Source: Conidiobolus coronatus NRRL 28638 (taxonomy: Eukaryota > Entomophthoromycota > Entomophthoromycetes > Entomophthorales > Conidiobolaceae). From it: a stretch of DNA of 64,000 nt. Within the stretch, counting starts at the first letter, position 1, and each line of letters opens with the position of its first letter. Under the pieces are notes generated by a model. That model did not search any database and was not told where the DNA came from. It was given only the letters and a program-made list of their open reading frames with translations. This document shows, one piece after another, positions 56,197 to 64,000 of this stretch. The translations under genes and the position numbers were made by a program. The DNA lies in contig KQ964499.1 of assembly GCA_001566745.1 (NCBI GenBank), positions 1 through 64,000 on the forward strand. The letters run 5' to 3'.

Positions 56197-58381
56197 ATGG
56201 TATATTTAAAAATTATTTTTGAAAAATATATGCAGTTATTAATAAAAAAACTGTAGGCTTCTATTGATAACGAAAATTATTCAATTTCAGATTCTGAATT
56301 TGGTCATGAAGAGTACCAAGGTATACACGCTTACAACCATAAAAATATAGCAATATAGTAATTTTATATCTTTAATAGATATGGAAAACTTTTCTGATTG
56401 GAACGATTCAGAAAATGAATACTCCAAGGATATGAAATGTTTATTCTGTACCGAACAATATGATAGCTCTAGTGATTTATTCCTTCATTGTAGACAAACT
56501 CATAAATTCGATTTTATCGAATTAAAGCTAAAATTGAGTAATATTATCTATTGATTTTATATAACTTGCTCTAATATTATATCTTTTTAGAATTGGATTT
56601 CTATCACTCTGTCAGATTATTAAACTATATTAGAAAGAAAGTTGATGAAAATGACTTGGATAGTATTTTCAAGGTTAAATTCACTGGCAAAGAGCCATTA
56701 TTCACAGACGACGAGTTATTAGTTCCTTATCTCTCTGAAGATCCTCTCTTATATGGTAAATATATAAATTAATATAGAGCTTTATATATTGAATTTTTGT
56801 TTTTAGCTTTTGAAGATATATTCGAAGGTGCTATTTCTCAATTTAGCGCTCAATCAGGATATAGCGAAAGATGTAAATTAATAGTCTAATTTAGAAATTA
56901 ATACTTATTTTCATAATTTAGTATCTACTATCGAGGGCGAAACTTTGATCTATCAATTCAGACAAAATAAAAAGAAGCTCAAGAACACCGAAGCTCAGTT
57001 AATTGCTTTGAAGGATCAATTCGAACAATATAAGCTTATGGTCAAGCAATCATTCTACGATCCATTATTGAATGATGGCCAAGGAGGTGCTGATGATGAT
57101 GTTAAAAGTATTCAACGCCAAGTTAAAGATATGAGGATGGAAGGTGACTACTATTTTGAAAGTTACGCTGGTGTCGATATTCATGAACAAATGATTAAGG
57201 TATTTTAATTTACCTTATATTCTATTCTCAATATTAATAATTATATAGGATTCTATTAGAACTGATGGCTACAGAGATTTTATTTTGAAAAACTCTGAAT
57301 ACTTCAAAGATAAGGTATTATTCCTCATTTGTAAACTATAAAAATCGTCTAATAATTATGTTTTAGATTGTTTTAGACGTTGGCTGTGGTACTGGTATTC
57401 TTTCCATGTTTGCTGCTCAAGCTGGAGCCAAACATGTATACTCAGTAGATAACTCTGATATTATCGAAAAAGCCAAGCTTAATATTAAAGAAAACAATTT
57501 TGAAGATAAAATCACCCTTGTTAGAGGAAAAATCGAAGAAATTCAACTTCCTGTTCCTCAAGTTGATATTATTATCTCTGAATGGATGGGCTACTTCCTT
57601 TTATTTGAATCTATGTTAGATTCAGTACTTGTTGCTAAGAAAAAATACCTCAAACCTGATGGTTTATTGGCTCCTAACTATTGCCAAATGATGTTAGCCG
57701 GTTTTATGGACGATCAACTCATGAAAGGCAAATTCGGGTTCTGGGATGATGTATACGGTTTCAAAATGACTTCAATGAAATCTATGAGCTATGATGAAGC
57801 CTATATTGATGTTCTTGATAAGAGCACTGTTATTACTAATTTGTTCAGCATTAAGGTAACTTATATTATTTCTACTTCTATAGAATACTAACTTTTTATA
57901 GGATTTGGATTTAATGAACATCGATGTCTCAGAGCTCGAATTTACTTCTGAATTCCAGTTATTAATCACAAAATCTGGAGCTTTACACGGGTTATTCGGA
58001 TACTTTGATACTTTGTTCACTACAAACAAAGAGGAAGAACTTGACTGGATTTTGGCCTCAGATACTGGAATTGCACCTATTGACCCTGAAACTGGTGCTG
58101 TAAACTATGAAACTGTCAACGAAATGGTCATTGAAGGACAAGATCAACCTATTGCTTTCAGCACAGGTCCATTCAGTAAAGCTACCCACTGGAAACAAAC
58201 CTTATTTATCTTCAAGGAATCTTTAAGCGTTGAACAAGGTGATTTCTTAAGAGGAAGTCTTGAGTGTAAAAAACATGCTTTGAACCCTAGAGAATTAGTT
58301 ATCACAATTAAGGCTGATTTAGTTCACAGTACCTCACAGCAAGTTAAGAGTACAGTAGAACAAAAATTCTTATTAGCTTGA
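56197..58381 (+). CDS. PRMT3: Protein arginine N-methyltransferase 3, 589 aa, 9 exons
   Basis: Type I arginine methyltransferase that modifies ribosomal protein uS5 and acts in 40S maturation. Exons are 56197-56199, 56257-56320, 56379-56537, 56591-56755, 56807-56872, 56922-57199, 57249-57314, 57367-57855 and 57902-58381, 590 codons with stop. The first coding exon is just ATG, spliced to GCTTCTATTGATAAC (protein start MASIDNENYSI). No other start keeps this frame open, since TAG lies directly upstream of the second exon. A C2H2 finger (CLFCTEQYDSSSDLFLHCRQ) is at about residue 42. SAM-binding VLDVGCGTGILSMFAAQAGA is at about 268. The double-E loop is SEWMGYFLLFESMLDS. The THW loop is THWKQTLF. 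A coiled coil (KKLKNTEAQLIALKDQFEQY) links finger and catalytic domain. Human PRMT3 is 531 aa. Confidence 0.93.
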
Positions 58382-58691
58382 TATTGTCTCTATTGAAATT
58401 ACTATATAATATATCATAGATATTTCTTTATAATAAACACATATACGTTAGAAACTTAATTTAATCCTAAACCTTACAATTTAACTATCATCAGTCTTAA
58501 TAAATTTTGAATTAATATTAATCCCATAAATTCATACTTGATTAAATCATTATAAATTTTCGCTATGACGAGATTTTTAAAAAATATATATTTATGAGAT
58601 AGTAATAAAATAATATTTCTTAATAGTAACTATTTCAATTTTATTATTTATATTAATTAACCTTATAAACTTAGTTAGATTATTATAAAAT
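58382..58691. other. Short AT-rich spacer PRMT3-SNU114
   Basis: 310 bp between two genes on the same strand. PRMT3 terminator and SNU114 promoter, no distinct element. Confidence 0.5.
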
Positions 58692-61600
58692 ATGGATGAC
58701 GATTTGTATGATGAATTTGGTAATTATCTTGGAGACGAAGAAATAGACGAAGAAGAAGAGGAAGAAATTCAAGAATTCGCTGAACCTACATTTGATAAAC
58801 AAGATGATAAAGCTGAGCGCGAAGGTTTGGATAGCGATGTAGATGAAGAGATTGATACTGGTATGCAAATGATGCGAGTACAAGGTAATACTATTTACGC
58901 TTTCTTTATCAATGCTAATAATTCTATAGACCACCCAAATAATGAAATTGTTTTGCATGAAGATAAAAAATACTATCCGACTGCTTCTGAGGTTTATGGC
59001 GAAGATGTTGAAACCCTTGTACAAGAAGAAGATACTCAACCATTGTCAGAACCTATAGTTAAGCCAATTGTGAACAAAAAATTCCATTCTGTAGAAAAAG
59101 ACTTGCCTCCCACAGTTTATAGCAAAGATTATTTAGTTAGCTTGACGGAGTATCCCGAGCTTATTAGAAATGTTACAGTAGCCGGGCATCTTCACCATGG
59201 AAAGACAACATTTTTAGACATGTTAATGGAAGAAACGCATCCAACTTTAGACTTAACTCAAGAAAACATAAAAAGATTCACTGATTATCATAACCTCGAA
59301 CGCCAAAGGGGCTGTAGTATAAAATCAAGTCCAATTTCGCTACTTTTACCTGATTTGAAATCTAAGACTCATTTAATTCACTTGATTGATACTCCTGGAC
59401 ATGTTAATTTTATTGATGAAGTTACAGCTAGTTTAAGAGTCTCTGATGGCGTAGTTTTAATCGTTGATGCTATCGAAGGGGTTATGTGCAATACTAAGCA
59501 TATCATAGAACACGCTATCTCGTTAAATATGCCTATAGTATTGGTAATTAACAAAGTAGATCGTCTGATATTAGAGCTTAAGCTGCCACCTACTGATGCT
59601 TATTTCAAATTACGTCATACTATAGAAGAGATAAATTCTATCATTGCCAACTGTTCAACTGGTAATAATGATCTCAGAATATCACCTGAATTAGGTAATG
59701 TATGTTTCTGTAGCAGTCAATTTGGATGGTCTTTCACTTTACTATCTTTTGCTCAAATGTATTCTCAGCAATTTGGAGGAATTGACCCCAAAGAATTCAG
59801 TCTTAGGTTATGGGGAGATATTGTGTTCGACTCTGAATCACGCAAATTTAAGAGAAAGAAAAAGGATGATCGTCAAACAAGATCATTTGTCAAGTTCATT
59901 TTAGAACCATTATATAAACTATTTACCCAGACCATTGGCGAATCTTCAGAAGATTTGAACAAAACGCTCACATCTCTCGGAATTCACTTGGCTCCTAAAC
60001 AATTTACTTATAATATTAAAGATTTATTGAAAATTGTATTGCAATCATTCTTTGGAGGGATTTCTAGTGGGCTTGTTGAAATGATCAAACAACACGTTCC
60101 TTCACCACTTGATAACGCTTTTTCCAAAACATCCTCAACTTATACCGGACCTATGAATTCCTTAGCTGCAAAGTCAATGACTAAATTAGATCCTAATGGA
60201 CCATTGATGATTAACATTTCCAAGTTATATCCTTCACTCGATGGTACTAAATTTGATGCTTTTGGCAGAATTATGAGTGGTACTATTAAAAATGGTATGA
60301 GAGTAAAGGTTTTAGGCGAAGGATACTCAATTGAAGATGAAGAAGATATGATTATTCAAACTGTTGAAAAAGTATCTATCCATGTCTCTAGATATTCTAT
60401 TGAAGTTCCCCAACTTGGCCCAGGTAATTTAGTCTTATTAAGTGGAGTAGATACTTCTATAGTCAAGACAGCTACCATTGTCAGCACAGAGTCTTATGGC
60501 GAAGATCAATACATTTTCTCTCCACTTAAATTTACTACTAGACCTGTTCTCAAAATTGCTGTTGAGCCTATCAACCCTGCAGAACTTCCAAAGATGCTTG
60601 ATGGTTTAAGAAAAATTCAAAAGAGTTACCCAATATGTCAAACTAGAGTTGAAGAATCTGGTGAACATGTTATTCTTGGAACTGGCGAGCTTTATTTAGA
60701 CTCGATTATGCATGATCTTCGTAAAATGTATGCCGAAATTGACATAAAAATAGCAGATCCAGTTGTAAGTTTCTGTGAAACAGTTATAGAGACTTCCTCA
60801 TTCAAGTGCTTTGCTGAGACTCCAAATAAGAAAAACAAGTTAACTATGATTGCTGAGCCTCTTGATAAAGGTTTAAGTCAAGACATTGAAAATGGTAAAG
60901 TAAACTTGTCTTTGCCAGCTAAGGAAATTGCTAGCTATATGGAGAAGAACTACGAATGGGACATTTTATCATCAAGATCTATTTGGGCCTTTGGACCTGA
61001 TAGCCAAGGCCCTAATTTGTTAATGGAGTATACAGTACATAACTCTGAAGAAAAGAAGCTTCTCAGATCTGTTAAGGAATACGTTAAACAAGGTTTCCAA
61101 TGGGGTACTCGAGAAGGGCCACTTTGTGATGAATTAGTTAGAAATGTCAAGTTTAAGATTTTAGATTCTGTATTAGCCCCTGAAGCAATTTATAGAGCAG
61201 GAGGTCAAATTATTCCCACTACTAGAAGAGTCTGTTATTCCGCTTTCTTAACTGCTTCTCCTAGATTAATGGAACCAATATACTCAGTAGAAATTCAATC
61301 TCCTGCAGATTGTGTTTCTATAATTTTCGATTTGTTAGCCCGCCGTAGAGGACACGTTTTACAAGAAATTCCCAAATCTGGCTCCCCCCTCTATACTGTT
61401 CAAGCCCTACTTCCAGTTATGGACTCAGTTGGATTTGAAACTGATCTTAGAACACATACACAAGGCCAAGCATTCTGTTTGCTATCATTTGATCATTGGC
61501 AGGTAAGAATTTATGCTTAATATTTATATTAATAGTTTTTATTAAACACGTTATTTAGTTGGTACCAGGAGATCCTCTTGACCAATCCATTGTCTTGAAA

Positions 61601-61788
61601 CCTCTTGAGCCAAGTCCTCCTCAGCACTTGGCAAGAGATTTCTTATTAAAAACAAGACGCAGAAAGGTAATTAAGTATATTTATTTTAAATTCATTAATT
61701 AACAGCAATTTAGGGATTAAGTGAAGATGTTACTATTACCAAATACTTTGATGACCCAGAGATGGCCGATTTATTAAATAATCTTTAA
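58692..61788 (+). CDS. SNU114: U5 snRNP GTPase Snu114 / EFTUD2, 997 aa, 3 exons
   Basis: EF-2-like spliceosomal GTPase that controls Brr2 helicase in U4/U6 unwinding and disassembly. Exons are 58692-61502, 61559-61666 and 61714-61788, 998 codons with stop; the human protein is 972 aa. The N-terminus is acidic ([20 protein letters not shown]), as in the family. G-domain motifs: [13 protein letters not shown] (about 164-176), DTPGH (about 234) and NKVD (about 287). GCSIKSSP follows the switch-I region. Domains II-V follow, including PILxxVEI-like [15 protein letters not shown] and [20 protein letters not shown]. The C-terminus [20 protein letters not shown] is a Snu114 hallmark that separates it from cytosolic EF-2. 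Both introns lie near the 3' end. Confidence 0.96.
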
Positions 61789-62832
61789 ATAAAAAATATC
61801 ATTATTAAGATTAACTCACAGCTGAATAAAATTTAATCTACTTGCTTAATTTAGTTTCAGTTGACATTTCAGTTACTCTGTTCAACAAAACCGAGTAAAT
61901 TAATTGCATCAAAGAGTAAATAACTCTGTCTAAGATTAAATATATCAATCCTAACATTGCCACAATTACAATAACTTGTTCACAATTTAATAAAATGACA
62001 ATGTAATCAAAATATATGCTATTTTGCAAATATTATAAAAAAGCAAATAAATTACGCCATATAATATTTATTAGTAAAACTTTAACAACTTTAACTGTTT
62101 TTAATTTAAGCCATTTGAATTGCTTTTCAGTTCTCTAAAACCATTTATTCTATTATAAAATAGTATATCTACTTAATGCTGAATATTTTGGCTAGAATTT
62201 GTAAAAATTTAAGATTAATATCTCTAATACTTATATTCGTTTTATTAAGATAATTTATTTTAAATACTTAAAGATAATTTTACTAGCTTAGCCCAAGCTT
62301 ATATATAATATTATTGTATTTTAATTTTAAAACTGAACTATATTATAGTCATAAATATATTAGCATGGTTTACTATAAATAAACTTGTTTTAGCTAATAT
62401 TATATAATTTTAAATATAAATTTGTATCTTTTGACATATTTTAGGAATATCTTATAGTTCTTATCATAAATAAGGTTAACTTGAGGTGTAATACTTTAAT
62501 AAGCTGAATATGTAGGATTTTAGCTAATATAATGGAATTTTGTTCAAAATCTTTTATTAGGAAAAATCTAGAATATCATTTAATATTATACCACAAGTAT
62601 ATTAATGAGGATTGGAATTAGATAAATCTATAATATATATTAAAACAAGATTATATACTCCCTTTTTAAATACATTCTAAAAACACAAATGTTTCGCTTA
62701 ATTAAAGTTGAAATATTGTACCCCTGTTAATATAAAATTTGAATCAAGTTAACTGGAATTGCACATATTGATCATTATTGCTAGTTAAATTCATTGACAG
62801 ATTTGCGCAATAAACAAGCAAAGTCTGAAGTT
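61789..62832. other. Intergenic with a MITE end fragment and a short hydrophobic frame
   Basis: AT-rich. A 63-codon frame on the minus strand (62029-61838) is hydrophobic (VIVIVAMLGLIYLILDRVIY) and could be a tail-anchored small protein or the last exon of a split gene, but I cannot support a gene. A MITE-derived end lies at 62733-62765. Confidence 0.4.
62733..62765 (+). mobile_element. MITE right-end fragment
   Basis: AAAATTTGAATCAAGTTAAC followed by TGGAATTGCACA and TA. It matches the right terminus of copy A and lies in the same orientation. The rest of the element is not visible to the left, so this is a solo or decayed end. Confidence 0.5.
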
Positions 62833-63346
62833 ATGAAGGGCAGTTTTTACTTTTTACAAAATATGAACAAAACCGAATTTGAAGTTGAAAGCGTTTTAGA
62901 CAAAAAAATTCACAAGGTATGCAAAAATCATCAAATAAACACTTTTTTATATTAAGCTTTGTTTAGAATAGAGTATATTATTTGGTCAAATGGATAAATT
63001 ATTCTAAACCTAGTTGGGTTCGAAATGACCAGCTGTATGCTTAAAATGCCTATATTTATTTGCTAACGCTTAATGCTGCTTTTAGGAACTGTTATAATTT
63101 AGTCAGAGCATTTGAATATGGAGAAGATTCGAATACTGATCCTACAGAAACAAGCGAGGATGAATATAATAATGAAATAGAAATATATTCTATTAAGATA
63201 TTAGATGGAAAATATAATGTCATTTTCAAAAGGTATATAATTAAATATATTAGGATTATTTTTAATGATATCAAAGAAATGAAGAATTGATAAAGTTATT
63301 ATTAAATGAATTTAAGGCTAAATATCCTAAACAGGTATATCAATAA
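62833..63346 (+). CDS. HP1-like chromodomain protein, 122 aa, 4 exons
   Basis: Exons are 62833-62916, 62967-63034, 63086-63232 and 63277-63346, 123 codons with stop. The chromodomain covers about residues 14-67: NKTEFEVESVLDKKIHK, then NRVYYLVKWINYSKPSWVRN and QLNCYNLVRAFEYGEDS. Three aromatic cage positions (the Phe of EFEVE, the Trp of VKW, the Tyr of INYS) fit H3K9me binding as in HP1/Swi6. The usual NTWEP is replaced by PSWVRN. An acidic linker leads to YSIKILDGKYNVIFKRNEEL and LLLNEFKAKYPKQVYQ, resembling a chromoshadow domain that stops before its final helix. A further intron from 63335 could give a different C-terminus. The last acceptor is AAG, so the fourth exon is the least sure part. 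Confidence 0.75.
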
Positions 63347-63901
63347 CAAGTGTTTATAGTAATACAAACATATTAATAGTGCTGAATAGCTATGCTATTT
63401 TTTATTAGAGCTATGCGAGTTCACTCCATTTATCAACTAGTATCTCATTATTAAGATTTTAATAACTGCATTTAAGCGTGTTACGGAATAAATAGCAAAT
63501 TAAATATATTAACTAGGCTACAGTTTAATTTAATAAGATTCATGTTTATATAAGCCAATAATGAATAGCTATCTAGAATAAAACAAAAACATTGAAATTA
63601 TAGTGTAATTGAATCAATTTTAACGATTATATTAACTACAAGAGTACCATATATTATAATAAAAGTGTTAAATAAAACTTCATTTAATTAATTATTTAGT
63701 AAAATTGTTTCAAAGCTTTAAGAGTCTGTGATAATCTGAGTAGAAGCAGGTAATGGTGTGATTAATGAGTGTAAATAATTAAAATAACTGGATTACGTAA
63801 GTTAAATAAAATTTTATGCTTAAACGAGGGATGAAAAAGGTATAGGATAGAGGTAAAACAAAATTTACAATTAATTTTTTGGCGAAGGAGTAGATGAGTA
63901 A
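63347..63901. other. AT-rich intergenic
   Basis: No gene or repeat recognised between the HP1-like gene and the partial gene at the window end. Confidence 0.45.
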
Positions 63902-64000
63902 TCATTCAAGTCCTTCATATTCTAAAATGGGCGCTCCAATCTCAGATATTTCGGGAATCATACACTTGAGGTCAAAACATTTGCTAAGTACAATTTTGAA
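63902..64000 (-). CDS. C-terminal end of a gene entering from the right (partial)
   Basis: The last 99 bases read on the minus strand as 32 sense codons plus stop, ending EISEIGAPILEYEGLE. GC content rises sharply here compared with the spacer to its left, and the Glu/Ile/Leu composition is protein-like. Too short to name a family. It could instead be a chance open frame, since 33 codons without a stop are not rare, though less so in DNA this rich in A/T. Confidence 0.4.
   Translation of the reverse strand, partial: FKIVLSKCFDLKCMIPEISEIGAPILEYEGLE

Noticed and set aside
63010-63025. GGGTTCGAAATGACC, a tRNA T-loop look-alike
   Set aside because: It falls in the chromodomain exon and no cloverleaf can be formed.
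1-64000. Search for CRISPR arrays, bacterial operons, prophage, secondary-metabolite clusters or defence islands
   Set aside because: Genes are unrelated eukaryotic housekeeping genes with spliceosomal introns; no regularly spaced repeats or co-oriented foreign gene blocks are present. I see no evidence of a wholly new multi-gene system in this window.

Overview
This is about 64 kb of a very AT-rich eukaryotic nuclear genome with compact introns, and it reads as fungal. Most introns are about 45-60 nt, with GTAAG/GTATN donors and TATAG/TTTAG acceptors. Fungal or opisthokont gene types support this: a GUP1-type MBOAT acyltransferase, an FMC1-like assembly factor, arginine-type CPSase CPA2 and a UBR1 N-recognin. 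HEI10, PRMT3 with its zinc finger, a trimethyllysine-dioxygenase-type enzyme and a TMEM198-like protein, together with the extreme AT content, suggest an early-diverging fungus of the Conidiobolus/entomophthoralean kind rather than a yeast. The lineage is an inference. No tRNA, rRNA, CRISPR array or bacterial operon is visible.

Layout. 0.6-1.3 kb: UBC13 (+). 1.8-2.3 kb: two head-to-tail MITE copies. 2.7-3.6 kb: mitochondrial EngB-type GTPase (-). 5.9-6.7 kb: intronless bHLH factor (-) with a CCAAT-rich upstream region. 9.0-9.7 kb: EMC4 (-), made only of short exons. 10.0-10.4 kb: assembly gap. 12.1-14.3 kb: convergent trimethyllysine dioxygenase (+) and pantothenate synthetase (-). 15.2-17.2 kb: GUP1-like (+). 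18.0-24.2 kb: UBR1 (+). 25.4-26.7 kb: mitochondrial aspartate aminotransferase (+). 27.2-27.7 kb: MITE copy and fragment. 28.1-28.6 kb: FMC1-like (-). 29.4-31.0 kb: FIP1 (-). 31.7-32.1 kb: small secreted, probably GPI-anchored protein (+). 32.5-33.3 kb: two more MITEs. 33.7-35.2 kb: PX-domain protein (-). 37.0-37.5 kb: NAC beta (-). 37.8-40.7 kb: lysine-rich small protein and an unrecognised 604-residue helical protein (both -). 41.0-42.4 kb: NAD(P)HX dehydratase (+). 43.8-47.4 kb: CPA2 (+). 48.0-49.1 kb: HEI10 (+). 50.2-52.2 kb: convergent TMEM198-like (+) and MOSC/mARC-like (-) genes. 53.2-53.3 kb: second gap. 54.4-55.6 kb: arrestin-like (+). 56.2-58.4 kb: PRMT3 (+). 58.7-61.8 kb: SNU114/EFTUD2 (+). 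62.8-63.3 kb: HP1-like chromodomain protein (+). 63.9-64.0 kb: C-terminal end of a gene running in from the right (-).

The genes are mostly unrelated housekeeping functions: ubiquitin and N-degron turnover, mitochondrial biogenesis, amino-acid, cofactor and carnitine metabolism, RNA processing, ER membrane insertion, meiosis and chromatin. No gene cluster with a shared pathway is evident. I rebuilt the multi-exon models by hand from splice signals and family conservation. In each complete model the exon lengths sum to a multiple of three with an open frame. The least ordinary structures are a TA-flanked MITE family, a PRMT3 start codon that forms its own 3-nt coding exon, a 13-nt micro-exon in the NAD(P)HX dehydratase, a 221-nt intron in HEI10, and a short HP1-like protein with a truncated C-terminal domain.
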